A stretch of DNA of 55,449 bases, taken from contig JANJTW010000008.1 in NCBI GenBank assembly GCA_024710925.1, forward strand, positions 1 through 55,449, given 5' to 3'. This DNA is from Rhodocyclaceae bacterium. Lineage in GTDB: Bacteria; Pseudomonadota; Gammaproteobacteria; Burkholderiales; Rhodocyclaceae. The position numbers and the translations under genes were made by a program. Positions within the stretch are counted from its first letter, which is position 1. Every line of letters begins with the position of its first letter. Of this stretch, positions 1 to 8,903 are shown one piece after another. The notes beneath the pieces are model-generated. The model was not told the origin of the DNA, made no database searches, and saw nothing but the letters and a program-made list of their open reading frames with translations.

Positions 1-10
1 GGGGGAAGAC

Positions 11-1129
11 ATGTTCGGCAATGGCAACGCAGTCCGGGCGCTGGAGGCCAAGCTCCGCGCGCTGGCGGACGACAACGCGCAGCTGAAGCAGCGGCTCGAT
101 GCGGCCGAGGCGCGCGCCGGCGAGGCCGAGGCGCAGGCGCGCCGGCTGCAGCAGGAGGAAGACGCGCAGCAGCGGCTGTTCGAGCAGTTCCGCGCCTACC
201 GCGACTCGCTCGGCCAGTCGCAGCAGACGCTGGCCATGCTGGCCACCCGCCTGCGCGAGGAAAAGGCGGAAACCGTGCGCACCGGCGAGCTGGCGCACAC
301 CGGCAGCGCAGCGGTGCACAAGATCAGCAGCGAGCTGACGCAGCTCGCCGACGATTCGCGGCACGCGATGGACAAGGTGGTCGGCCTGCAGGCCAGCGCC
401 GAGAAGATCGGCGGCATCGTCAACCTGATCAAGGAAATCGCCGACCAGACCAACCTGCTGGCGCTCAACGCCGCCATCGAGGCGGCGCGCGCCGGCGAGG
501 CCGGGCGCGGCTTCGCGGTGGTCGCCGACGAGGTCAGGAAGCTCGCCGAGCGCACGACGCACGCGACCAAGGACATCTCGCAGCTGGTCGGCACGATCCA
601 GCACGAGACCTCGGCGGCGAACGCCAGCATCGGCCACCTCGCCGAACAGTCGGAGGCGTTCAGCGTGGAAGGCGCGCGCGCCTCGGACAGCATCGAAGGC
701 ATCACCGGCCTCGCCCGGCAGATGGAGCGGGCGATCGCCACCTCGGCGCTGCGCAGCTTCGTCGAACTGGCGAAGATGGACCACCTGATCTTCAAGTTCG
801 ACGTCTATCAGGTCGTCATGGGCCTCGTCGACAAGCGCCCGGACGAGCTCGCCGAACACCACGCCTGCCGCCTCGGCAAGTGGTATTACGAGGGCGAGGG
901 CCGGGAATGCTTCGCGCGCCTCGACGGCTACCGGGCGATGGAGGAGCCGCACCAGGAGGTGCACCGTTTCGGCCGCGAGGCGCTGGCCAGCCACCTCGCC
1001 GGCAACCACGCCGCCTGCGTGGACGCCATCGCGCGCATGGAACGGGCGAGCGCCGGCGTGCTCGACTGCCTGGAACGGATGGCGGTGAACGGCGACACCT
1101 CGCCGGACATCCTGTGCATGGAACACTGA
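11..1129 (+). CDS. Soluble methyl-accepting chemotaxis protein with C-terminal CZB domain
   Basis: A cytoplasmic chemoreceptor-like protein of 372 aa with no membrane segment. An N-terminal coiled coil (about residues 5-90) leads into the conserved MCP signalling hairpin at about 139-181, with the family hallmark [16 protein letters not shown], which docks CheA/CheW. The C-terminal part (about 255-345) is a CZB zinc-binding domain; H258, C286 (in CRLGKWYY), H314 and H318 fit its 3His/1Cys site. CZB receptors respond to zinc or oxidants such as HOCl in studied examples; the signal here is unknown. The gene starts 10 bases into the window behind a purine-rich GGGGGAAG, so an upstream start cannot be fully excluded. 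Confidence 0.88.
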   Translation: MFGNGNAVRALEAKLRALADDNAQLKQRLDAAEARAGEAEAQARRLQQEEDAQQRLFEQFRAYRDSLGQSQQTLAMLATRLREEKAETVRTGELAHTGSAAVHKISSELTQLADDSRHAMDKVVGLQASAEKIGGIVNLIKEIADQTNLLALNAAIEAARAGEAGRGFAVVADEVRKLAERTTHATKDISQLVGTIQHETSAANASIGHLAEQSEAFSVEGARASDSIEGITGLARQMERAIATSALRSFVELAKMDHLIFKFDVYQVVMGLVDKRPDELAEHHACRLGKWYYEGEGRECFARLDGYRAMEEPHQEVHRFGREALASHLAGNHAACVDAIARMERASAGVLDCLERMAVNGDTSPDILCMEH

Positions 1130-1148
1130 GGCCGGAGCCCGTCGCCGC

Positions 1149-1802
1149 ATGCCGCCGCGCAACATTCTCGAAACGGCTCGCCACATCGTCGTCGAAGGGC
1201 CGATCGGCGCCGGCAAGACTTCGCTCGCCCGGCGGCTGGCGGCGCACCTCGACGCCCAGCCCTTCCTCGAACAGCCGGAGCTGAACCCCTTCCTCGCCCG
1301 CTTCTACCAGGACCCGCCGCGCTACGCGCTGCAGACGCAGCTGTTCTTCCTGTTCCAGCGCATGGACCACCTGCGCGAGCTGGCGCAGCCGGACTTCTTC
1401 GGCCGCCGCGTGGTCGGCGACTACCTGCTGGAGAAGGACCCGATCTTCGCGCAGCTGACGCTGTCCGACGACGAATACGGGCTCTACCGGCAGATCTACG
1501 AGCGCGTCTCGCCGCAGGCGCCGGCGCCGGACCTCGTCATCTACCTGCAGGCCAAGCCGGAAATGCTGATCGCCCGCGTCAAGAAGCGCGGCGTCGACAT
1601 GGAGCGGAAGATTTCCGACGCCTACCTGACGCTGCTCGCCGAACGTTACAGCCGCTTCTTCTACAATTACGAAGCGGCGCCGGTGATGGTGGTCAATTCC
1701 GAAAACCTCAACTTCGTCGACCGCGACGACGATTTCCGGCTGCTGCTCGAACGCATCGAAGCGATGCGCGGCCAGCGCGGCTATTTCAACCGGGGAGAGT
1801 AG
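1149..1802 (+). CDS. Deoxynucleoside kinase family protein
   Basis: A 217-aa P-loop kinase of the deoxyadenosine/deoxyguanosine kinase family, which phosphorylates deoxynucleosides for salvage. The Walker A motif GPIGAGKTS lies at residues 17-25, and the region around [14 protein letters not shown] (about 89-102) matches the family's substrate-binding segment. It stops 5 bases before panB, and this kinase-panB order is common in betaproteobacteria; the reason for the linkage is not clear from the sequence. Which nucleoside it prefers cannot be told. The ATG follows the upstream stop by about 20 bases, with GGAG just upstream. Confidence 0.85.
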   Translation: MPPRNILETARHIVVEGPIGAGKTSLARRLAAHLDAQPFLEQPELNPFLARFYQDPPRYALQTQLFFLFQRMDHLRELAQPDFFGRRVVGDYLLEKDPIFAQLTLSDDEYGLYRQIYERVSPQAPAPDLVIYLQAKPEMLIARVKKRGVDMERKISDAYLTLLAERYSRFFYNYEAAPVMVVNSENLNFVDRDDDFRLLLERIEAMRGQRGYFNRGE

Positions 1803-1807
1803 CACCC

Positions 1808-2629
1808 ATGTCCACCCAGAGCGCGCTGTCTACGATTCGGCGCATGACCCACGTCGACCTGCTGAAGAAGAAAGCGGCCGGCGAGAAGATCGCCGTCCTC
1901 ACCTGCTACGACGCCAGCTTCGCCGCGCTGTGCGACGCCGCCGGCGTCGATGTGCTGCTCATCGGCGATTCGCTCGGCATGGTGCTGCAAGGCCACGACT
2001 CGACGCTGCCGGTGACGGTCGCCGACATCGCCTACCACACCGCCGCCGTCGCCCGCGGCTCGCAGCGGCCGCTGATCGTCGCCGACATGCCCTTCGGCAG
2101 CTTCCAGGAATCGCCGCAGCAGGCCTTCCGCAACGCCGCCGCGCTGATGGCCGCCGGCGCGCAGATGGTGAAGATCGAGGGCGGCGCCGAAATGGCCGAG
2201 ACCACCCTCTTCCTGACCAGCCGCGGCATCCCGGTCTGCGCGCACGTCGGCCTGACGCCGCAGTCGGTGCACCAGCTCGGCGGCTACCGCGTGCAGGGCA
2301 AGGACGACGCCGGCGCGGCGCGCCTCAAGCTCGACGCACAGGCGCAGCAGGAAGCGGGGGCGACACTGATGGTGCTGGAGGCGATTCCGGCGGCGCTGGC
2401 CACCGAGGTGACCGGCCAGCTGGCGATCCCGACGATCGGCATCGGCGCGTCGAAGGAATGCTCCGGCCAGGTGCTGGTGCTGCACGACATGCTCGACATC
2501 GCCCCGGGCCGGAAGGCGCGCTTCGTGAAGAACTTCATGGCCGGCCAGCCCTCGGTCGCCGCCGCCATCGCCGCCTACGTCGCGGCGGTCAAGGACGGCA
2601 GCTTCCCGGCGCCGGAGCACTGCTACTGA
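1808..2629 (+). CDS. panB: 3-methyl-2-oxobutanoate hydroxymethyltransferase
   Basis: First committed step of pantothenate synthesis: transfers a hydroxymethyl group from 5,10-methylene-THF to alpha-ketoisovalerate, giving ketopantoate. The full-length 273-aa protein shows the TIM-barrel family signatures: [11 protein letters not shown] near residue 30, [15 protein letters not shown] near 53-67 (Mg-binding Asp54), and [17 protein letters not shown] near the C-terminus. It is preceded by GGGGAG in the end of the kinase gene and followed by panC and panD in the same direction, so the locus makes ketopantoate, beta-alanine and pantoate ligation together. Confidence 0.96.
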   Translation: MSTQSALSTIRRMTHVDLLKKKAAGEKIAVLTCYDASFAALCDAAGVDVLLIGDSLGMVLQGHDSTLPVTVADIAYHTAAVARGSQRPLIVADMPFGSFQESPQQAFRNAAALMAAGAQMVKIEGGAEMAETTLFLTSRGIPVCAHVGLTPQSVHQLGGYRVQGKDDAGAARLKLDAQAQQEAGATLMVLEAIPAALATEVTGQLAIPTIGIGASKECSGQVLVLHDMLDIAPGRKARFVKNFMAGQPSVAAAIAAYVAAVKDGSFPAPEHCY

Positions 2630-3538
<909 letters not shown>

Positions 3539-3555
3539 GCAGTGCAACACGGCCG

Positions 3556-3583
3556 TTGACAGCATCGCTTTTGCCGTTACAAT
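3556..3583 (+). promoter_or_regulatory. Putative sigma-70 promoter of panD
   Basis: Perfect -35 TTGACA (3556-3561), 16-base spacer and -10 TACAAT (3578-3583) lie in the panC-panD gap, so panD can be transcribed apart from panB-panC. Seen directly; use in the cell is inferred. Confidence 0.6.
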
Positions 3584-3619
3584 GCCCTTCCCCCAACTCA
3601 TCCATCTACGGGTGAAGCC

Positions 3620-4003
3620 ATGCAAAGAACGATGCTCAAATCCAAGCTGCACCGCGTGACGACGACGCACGCCGATCTGCACTACGAGGGCTCCTGCGCC
3701 ATCGACGAGGATCTGCTGGAAGCCGCCAACATCCGCGAGTACGAGCAGATCGACATCTGGAACGTGAACAACGGCGAGCGCTTCACCACCTACGCCATCC
3801 GCGCCGAACGCGGCAGCGGCGTCATCTCGGTGAACGGCTCGGCCGCCCGCCGCGCCGCCCCCGGCGACATCCTGATCATCGCCACCTTCGCCAGCTATAC
3901 CGAAGCCGAACTGACCAAGTACGAGCCGGCGCTGATCTACGTCGATTCGCAGAACCGCATCGTCCGGAAGGGTCACAAGATCCCGGTGCAGGCCGCCGCG
4001 TAA
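3620..4003 (+). CDS. panD: Aspartate 1-decarboxylase proenzyme
   Basis: Makes beta-alanine from aspartate for pantothenate synthesis using a pyruvoyl cofactor. The 127-aa protein is normal length for the family. The self-cleavage site Gly24-Ser25 is present in the typical context YEGSCAID, giving a small beta chain and a pyruvoyl-capped alpha chain. The start [14 protein letters not shown] is standard for proteobacterial PanD. It has its own promoter upstream and a strong terminator right after the stop, so it closes the pantothenate operon. Confidence 0.96.
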   Translation: MQRTMLKSKLHRVTTTHADLHYEGSCAIDEDLLEAANIREYEQIDIWNVNNGERFTTYAIRAERGSGVISVNGSAARRAAPGDILIIATFASYTEAELTKYEPALIYVDSQNRIVRKGHKIPVQAAA

Positions 4004-4021
4004 GCGCCCGCGAACGCACCG

Positions 4022-4050
4022 AAAAAGCCGCGATCCGTCGCGGCTTTTTT
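4022..4050 (+). terminator. Rho-independent terminator after panD
   Basis: An A-rich run then an inverted repeat (AAAAAGCCGCG / CGCGGCTTTTTT, 6-base loop) ends in six T. It lies 19 bases after the panD stop and can also work leftward for the convergent P460-like gene because of its A-tract. Confidence 0.9.
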
Positions 4051-4065
4051 GCGTCTACGCCGGCC

Positions 4066-4548
4066 TCAGTCGCGCCACGCGCTGAACACGAAGCCCTGCT
4101 TCTCCTGCGCCTGGTGGCAGGCATGGCATTCGCCCTGCGCCTTCGCGTCGAGCTTCGCCGCCTGCGTCGCCGGGTCGTAGACCTGGTAGCCCCAGCCGCC
4201 GGTCGCCGCATAACGCCTGGCGTCCTTGCGCATCACCAGCACCGCCTTGCGCGCGCCCTCGGCGGTGGCGTTGCCGGCGTCGTTGGCCGCGAACAGGTCG
4301 AAGACGATCACCGCGCCGTCGGCGAAGCGGTGTCCGCCGCGGTAGCCCTTCAGCGCCGCCGCGTTGGCGTACAGGTGGTGGATGCCGCCGACCGCCTCGT
4401 AGAGGGGATGGCCGGGCTTCAGTTCGAGCGTCTTGACGTGCGTCCACTGGCGATAGCCCTGCGGGTACGGGACGTCGGCCGCGAAGACCGGGACGGCAAC
4501 GGCGAGCGCCGCGGCGAGGACGGGAAGGGGGCGGATCTTGTTGTTCAT
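4066..4548 (-). CDS. Cytochrome P460-family periplasmic c-type cytochrome
   Basis: A 160-aa exported heme protein. Residues 1-23 form a Sec signal peptide ending VFAAD. The heme c motif CHACH (C141, C144, H145) is close to the C-terminus, as in cytochrome P460 family proteins, and the body (YPQGYRQWTHVKT, GGHRFADGAVIVFDLF) matches that family. Some members oxidise hydroxylamine or detoxify NO; the cross-linking Lys needed for true P460 chemistry could not be assigned with confidence. The start at 4548 (MNNKIRPLP) gives an intact signal peptide; the frame stays open upstream but would bury it. Transcribed divergently from a MarR regulator, with two shared operator-like repeats between them. 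Confidence 0.82.
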   Translation of the reverse strand: MNNKIRPLPVLAAALAVAVPVFAADVPYPQGYRQWTHVKTLELKPGHPLYEAVGGIHHLYANAAALKGYRGGHRFADGAVIVFDLFAANDAGNATAEGARKAVLVMRKDARRYAATGGWGYQVYDPATQAAKLDAKAQGECHACHQAQEKQGFVFSAWRD

Positions 4549-4589
4549 GGCGGATCTCCATCGGGGTTGGGATGGGTTCTGTGTGCCAA

Positions 4590-4610
4590 TTGGTTTCGAC
4601 ACAAAACCAA
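4590..4610. promoter_or_regulatory. Operator-like inverted repeat 1 (P460/MarR intergenic)
   Basis: TTGGTTT (4590-4596), 7-base spacer CGACACA, AAACCAA (4604-4610): perfect 7-base arms. The symmetry extends outward as TGCCA (4584-4588) and TGGCA with a one-base offset. It shares arm length, spacer length and the CGA-AC core with the repeat at 4639-4659, as expected of two sites for one dimeric regulator. Confidence 0.65.
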
Positions 4611-4638
4611 TCTGGCAAATCCGCCCCACCTTGTCAAG

Positions 4639-4659
4639 ATGGTATCGAGACCATACCAT
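4639..4659. promoter_or_regulatory. Operator-like inverted repeat 2 overlapping the MarR leader
   Basis: ATGGTAT (4639-4645), spacer CGAGACC, ATACCAT (4653-4659): perfect 7-base arms with the same layout as repeat 1, about 49 bases centre to centre. It ends 7 bases before the MarR start codon, so a bound regulator would block its own gene; autoregulation is inferred. Confidence 0.65.
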
Positions 4660-4666
4660 TCAAGGC

Positions 4667-5254
4667 ATGAACGAGCAGCGCATCCCCCTCCTCGACCTCG
4701 TCGAAAGCCTCGGCCGGCTGGCCGCCGGCGAACGGCGGCAACGCGCCGTCGCCGCCGGCCTGCAGCCGGTGCATGTGCAGGCGCTCGACTACCTGCGCCG
4801 CTGCAACCGCTACAGCAACACGCCGCAGGCGCTCGCCGACTACCTCGGGCTGACCAAGGGCACGGTCTCGCAGAGCCTGCAGCTGCTGGAAAGGAAGGGC
4901 TTGATCGCACGCCGGCCGGACGACGCCGACCGCCGCGTGCTGCGGCTGGCGTTGACCGCCGCCGGCGAGGCGCTGGCCGGCACGGCCGGCGAACTGGCGG
5001 AATGGCCGGCGGCGCTCGCCGCGCTGCCCGCCGACGAGGCCGATGCCGCCGCCGCGACGCTCGCCCGCCTGCTCGCAACGATGCAGCGGCGGCGCGGCGG
5101 GCAGAGCTTCGGCGCCTGCCACAGCTGCCGCCATTTCCGTCACGAAGGGGGGGATGCGTACCGTTGCGGGCTGACCGGCGAGCCGCTCGGCGCCGACGAC
5201 AGCCGGCGCATCTGCCGCGAACACGCGTGGCCGGAGGCGGCAGCCGCAGACTGA
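4667..5254 (+). CDS. MarR-family transcriptional regulator with C-terminal four-cysteine motif
   Basis: A 195-aa winged-helix regulator. The recognition region (about 55-80: ALADYLGLTKGTVSQSLQLL) and the wing with DDADRRVLRLALT (about 85-97) are MarR-typical. Unusually, the C-terminal 45 residues carry C151, C154, C167 and C183 with several histidines, a spacing that could hold zinc, iron-sulfur or heme. The start at 4667 lies just after operator repeat 2, with AAGG at 4662-4665 as a weak ribosome site. It is divergent from the P460-like cytochrome and probably controls it and itself through the twin operators. The signal it senses is unknown; the cysteines hint at redox or metal. Confidence 0.85.
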   Translation: MNEQRIPLLDLVESLGRLAAGERRQRAVAAGLQPVHVQALDYLRRCNRYSNTPQALADYLGLTKGTVSQSLQLLERKGLIARRPDDADRRVLRLALTAAGEALAGTAGELAEWPAALAALPADEADAAAATLARLLATMQRRRGGQSFGACHSCRHFRHEGGDAYRCGLTGEPLGADDSRRICREHAWPEAAAAD

Positions 5255-5415
5255 CCCGCCCCCGAGGGGAGCGTGGCGCCCCCCGACGGATCGGAGGCCG
5301 TCAGAAACCGCAGGAAGCGCTCAGGCGCCCGCCGGGACCACTTCTCCGCCAGGGGCCTTGAGCATCCTCCAGGCAGCGAAACGGAGTCGCTTCGCCGGGC
5401 ACCCGCGCACCGTGC

Positions 5416-6693
5416 TCAGCTGTTGTCGCCCCCGTCCCTGGCCTTGGCGCGCGGACGGCGGCTGCCGCGCGGCGGCGCCTTCTTCGCGCCGGCGGCTTGG
5501 CCGGCTTCATCGGCGACCGTCGGCGCAGCCGCTTCGAGCGGCGCGGCGGCGACAGCAGCATCCGCCGCCGGCTTCGCCGACGCCTTGCCGCGACGCCCCC
5601 CCTTGCCGGCGGACTTGCCGCCCGCCTTGGCGGCCGGCGCCGCGGCTTCCGTCGTGCTGTCCGGTGCCGGCACGGGAACGGCAACAGGTTCCGCGACGGC
5701 CTCGCTGGCCGCCGCTTCGCCGCCCGCCACCGGCTCGGCCGCCTTGCGGCCGCGGCCACGACCGCGACCGCGCACCGCCGGCGCAGCGTCGACCACGGCC
5801 GGCGTTTCCTCGACGACCGCCGCCTCTGCCGGGGCAGCCGCCGCAGCGACCGGCTCGGCCGGCGTCACCCGCGCCGCAGCGCGCGTCACGTAGGTGCCCG
5901 ACTTCTCGTCGCGACCGACGCCGAACAGGCCGCGCGCGGCGACGTCGTCGAGCAGCGCGCCGAAGGTCTTGTAGCCGTAGTAGGACTCGTTGAAGCCGGG
6001 GTTGCGGCGCTTGATCGCTTCCTTCAGCGCCGACGCCCAGATGCGCTCGGCGTCGGCGCGGACGGCGATGAGGTCGTCGAAGGTGGCGGCGGCCAGTTCG
6101 ATCGCCTTCGCCCGCTTCGCCTCGGTCTCCTCGCGGCGCGCCTTCTCCTCTTCCGGCGAACGGCGCGGCTGGGCGTCCTTGCTGTCGCGGCGGTTGCTGG
6201 CGGCGCGCTTGGCCTCGCGCTCGCGCACCAGGTCGTCGTAGAAGATGAATTCGTCGCAGTTGGCGATCAAGAGGTCGGAGGTCGACTGTTTGACGCCGAC
6301 GCCGATCACCTGCTTGGCGTTCTCCCGCAGCTTGGAGACCAGCGGCGAGAAGTCGGAGTCGCCGGAGATGATGACGAAGGTGTCGACGTGCGCCTTGGTG
6401 TAGCAGAGGTCGAGCGCGTCAACGACCATGCGGATGTCGGCCGAGTTCTTGCCGGACTGGCGCACGTGCGGGATCTCGATCAGCTCGAAGTTGGCCTCGT
6501 GCATCGTCGCCTTGAACGCCTTGTAGCGCTCCCAGTCGCAGTAGGCCTTCTTGACGACGATGCTGCCCTTGGCGAGCAGGCGTTCGAGCACCGGCTTGAT
6601 GTCGAATTTCTCGTACTTGGCGTCGCGCACGCCCAGCGCGACGTTCTCGAAGTCGCAGAACAGCGCCATGCTGGTGGTATCGGGTGCGGCCAT
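5416..6693 (-). CDS. NYN-domain (LabA/PIN-like) protein with OST-HTH/LOTUS domain
   Basis: A 425-aa putative RNA-acting protein. The NYN domain (about residues 8-150) belongs to the PIN-like nuclease fold; acidic residues D14 (FCDFENV), D86 (SADIRMVVDAL), D112 and D114 (ISGDSDFSPL) fit its metal site. A charged linker leads to an OST-HTH/LOTUS domain (about 203-270: RRNPGFNESYYGYKTFGALL), which binds RNA in other proteins. Residues 271-425 are low-complexity Ala/Pro/Arg/Gly with RGRGRGRGR and Lys-rich stretches, likely disordered and nucleic-acid binding. Stand-alone gene; its RNA target is unknown. Confidence 0.85.
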   Translation of the reverse strand: MAAPDTTSMALFCDFENVALGVRDAKYEKFDIKPVLERLLAKGSIVVKKAYCDWERYKAFKATMHEANFELIEIPHVRQSGKNSADIRMVVDALDLCYTKAHVDTFVIISGDSDFSPLVSKLRENAKQVIGVGVKQSTSDLLIANCDEFIFYDDLVREREAKRAASNRRDSKDAQPRRSPEEEKARREETEAKRAKAIELAAATFDDLIAVRADAERIWASALKEAIKRRNPGFNESYYGYKTFGALLDDVAARGLFGVGRDEKSGTYVTRAAARVTPAEPVAAAAAPAEAAVVEETPAVVDAAPAVRGRGRGRGRKAAEPVAGGEAAASEAVAEPVAVPVPAPDSTTEAAAPAAKAGGKSAGKGGRRGKASAKPAADAAVAAAPLEAAAPTVADEAGQAAGAKKAPPRGSRRPRAKARDGGDNS

Positions 6694-6767
6694 GAATGTC
6701 TCCGGAATCGGCGTGAAATGAGCCGGCAGTATACCGCCGCCCCGGCCGGCCGGGCCTGGCGCCCCCC

Positions 6768-7385
6768 TCAGACGGTGCGCAGGCCGGCCAGATAGGTGTC
6801 GATGATCGGCGCGGCATAGTCGGCGAGCGGGAAGAGGCCGTTGTCCAGCGTCCAGTTGAGCAGCAGGCCATCGATCAGCGCGATCAGCCCCTCGACCGCC
6901 ACCTGCGGGCGATGGTGGGGGGCGATCAGCCCCTTCTCCTGCGACTTCCGCATCGCCGCTTCGAGCAGCACGCGGTGGCGGCGCGCGCAGTCGAGGTGGC
7001 GGTCGCGCGCGTCGGCCATCTCGCCGACGTACTCGCTCTTGTGGATGGCGATCTCGAACACGCGCTGGTGCTGCGGGTCGCGCGCCACCTGCATCAGGAA
7101 GTCGAGCGCGAGGCCGCGTACCGCGGCCAGCGGGTCGGCCGCTTCAAGCAGCGCCGGGTCGAGGCAGCCGGCCTCGGCCGGTCCGATCACGCGCTGCATC
7201 ATCGCGTCGAACAGGTCGGCCTTGTTGGCGAAGTGCCAGTAGATGGCGCCGCGGGTGACGCCGGCGGCCTCGGCGACCTGCGCCAGCGAGGTGCGCGCCA
7301 CGCCCTGCGCGTGGAACACCCGCTCCGCCGCATCGAGAATGCGGTGGCGGGTTTCCTGTGCTTCTTCCTTCGTCTTGCGGACCAT
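6768..7385 (-). CDS. TetR-family repressor of the adjacent RND efflux operon
   Basis: A 205-aa regulator similar to AcrR/TtgR. Residues 1-60 are a TetR helix-turn-helix (ILDAAERVFHAQGVARTSLAQVAEAAGVTRGAIYWHF in outline); the rest is a ligand-binding helical domain. The start at 7385 (MVRKTKEEAQETRHRI) matches the family; a start 30 bases upstream would add a non-conserved tail. It is divergent from the efflux genes, and the intergenic palindrome at 7488-7511 closely resembles the E. coli AcrR site. It probably represses the pump until a hydrophobic ligand binds. Confidence 0.9.
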   Translation of the reverse strand: MVRKTKEEAQETRHRILDAAERVFHAQGVARTSLAQVAEAAGVTRGAIYWHFANKADLFDAMMQRVIGPAEAGCLDPALLEAADPLAAVRGLALDFLMQVARDPQHQRVFEIAIHKSEYVGEMADARDRHLDCARRHRVLLEAAMRKSQEKGLIAPHHRPQVAVEGLIALIDGLLLNWTLDNGLFPLADYAAPIIDTYLAGLRTV

Positions 7386-7486
7386 GCCGATTCCTCCCCG
7401 GCGCGATTGAACCACAGACCCGCCGCCGACTCCATGTCACTGGGCGCCGTGCCGGACATGTCGCAACGGAACGCATGCGGACCTCT

Positions 7487-7515
7487 TTACATACATTCAT
7501 GTATGTATGTATTAT
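7487..7515 (+). promoter_or_regulatory. Efflux operon promoter with embedded AcrR-like operator (7488-7511)
   Basis: A 24-base near-palindrome built of TACATACATT and TATGTATGTA around CATG lies at 7488-7511. From memory it matches the 24-bp AcrR operator at most positions. It sits within a promoter with -35 TTACAT (7487-7492), 17-base spacer and -10 TATTAT (7510-7515), so a bound repressor would occlude polymerase. Confidence 0.72.
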
Positions 7516-7616
7516 CCGCGCTCCAGGCAATACAGCGCAAGTCGCAACCGACAAACCACCAAGCTCCGGCCGGCAGCGGCGATCCCGCCGCCGGCCATGA
7601 CAACCCCGAGGTCGCC

Positions 7617-8900
7617 ATGGCATACCCCCACGCCCCACGCCCCCCCCTTCCTTCCGTTTCCGTCGCGCCCACTTCCCGCCCATCTTCCCGCCCCGCCGTC
7701 CGGCACCGGGCCTGGCTGCCGGCGCTTCTGCTCGCCGCCGCGCTCGCCGCCTGCGGCAAGACGCCCGCCAGCAACGGTGCCGGCATGTTCGGCGGCCCGG
7801 TGCCGGTGTCGGCGGTGGCCGTGCAGCCGGAAGACCTGCCGGTCGATTTCGAATACACGGCGCAGACGCTCGGCCTGCGCGAGGTCGAGGTGCGAGCCCG
7901 CGTCACCGGCATCCTGGAGAAGCGCAACTACGTCGAGGGCGGCCGGGTCAAGGCCGGCCAGTCGCTGTTCACCATCGACCCGGCGCCGTTCCAGGCCGCG
8001 CTCGCCCGCGCCGAGGCCGACCTCGCCGGCGCCGAGGCGCGCCACGCGCAGGCGCGGCGCAACGCCGCCCGGCTGCAGCCGCTGCTCGAAGGCAAGGCGG
8101 TCAGCCAGAAGGATTACGACGACGCCGTCTCGGCCGAGGCCATCGGCCACGCCGACGTCCTCGCCGCCCGCGCCCGGCTGCGCGAGGCGCAGCTGAACCT
8201 GGCGTGGACGCGCGTCGAGTCGCCGCTTGCCGGCGTCGCCGGCCGCGCGCTGAAGTCCGAGGGCTCGATGGTTTCCGGCCCGGACGTGCTGCTGACGACG
8301 GTGACACAGACGCACCCGATGCAGGTGATCTTCGGCATTCCCGACAACGAGCGCCTGAAGCTGCGCCAGGAGGCCGACGCCGGCCGCCTGCGCCTGCCCG
8401 CCGACGGCCGCTTCGCGGTCGCCCTCAAGCTCGCCGACGGCAGCACCTACGCGCGGACCGGCCGCACCGACTTCGCCGACGTGCGCGTCTCGCGCGACAC
8501 CGGCACCAGCGAGGGCCGCGCCGAGGTGCCGAACCCGGACGGCCTGCTGCTGCCCGGCCAGTTCGTCCGCGTGCGGCTGTCCGGCGCCGTCCGCACCGGC
8601 GTCTTCCGCGTGCCGCAGCGGGCGGTGCTGGAGGGGCCGAAGGGCAAGTTCGTGTTCGTCGTCGGCCAGGAGAACAAGGCCGACATCCGCCCGGTGACCA
8701 CCGACGAATGGCGCGACGGCGACGTCGTCGTCACCTCGGGGCTGACCGCCGGCGAGCAGGTCATCGTCGACGGCGTGCTCAAGCTCGGCCCCGGCGCGCC
8801 GGTGCAGGTGGCGCCGGCCGAAGGCGCGGCGAAAGCGACCGACGCGCTGGCGACGCCGGCCGGCAAGCCCGCCGACGCTCCGGCCAAGACGGGGAACTGA
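7617..8900 (+). CDS. RND efflux periplasmic adaptor lipoprotein (AcrA/MexA type)
   Basis: A 427-aa membrane fusion protein linking the RND pump to the outer-membrane channel. A long basic leader is followed by a hydrophobic segment and lipobox LAAC (about residues 40-46), so it is probably lipidated. The biotinyl-lipoyl and alpha-hairpin regions (GILEKRNYVEGGRVKAGQ; AEARHAQARRNAARLQPLLEG) and beta-barrel are in normal order. The ATG at 7617 was chosen because it gives the signal and lipobox; the leader before it is long, so a shorter start is possible. It is the first gene of a three-gene efflux operon. Confidence 0.9.
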   Translation: MAYPHAPRPPLPSVSVAPTSRPSSRPAVRHRAWLPALLLAAALAACGKTPASNGAGMFGGPVPVSAVAVQPEDLPVDFEYTAQTLGLREVEVRARVTGILEKRNYVEGGRVKAGQSLFTIDPAPFQAALARAEADLAGAEARHAQARRNAARLQPLLEGKAVSQKDYDDAVSAEAIGHADVLAARARLREAQLNLAWTRVESPLAGVAGRALKSEGSMVSGPDVLLTTVTQTHPMQVIFGIPDNERLKLRQEADAGRLRLPADGRFAVALKLADGSTYARTGRTDFADVRVSRDTGTSEGRAEVPNPDGLLLPGQFVRVRLSGAVRTGVFRVPQRAVLEGPKGKFVFVVGQENKADIRPVTTDEWRDGDVVVTSGLTAGEQVIVDGVLKLGPGAPVQVAPAEGAAKATDALATPAGKPADAPAKTGN

Positions 8901-8903
8901 GCC

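Noticed and set aside
5255-5415. Possible small gene or terminator between the MarR and NYN genes
   Set aside because: Some short GC-rich inverted bits are present but no stem with T-run and no plausible ribosome site with a coding frame.
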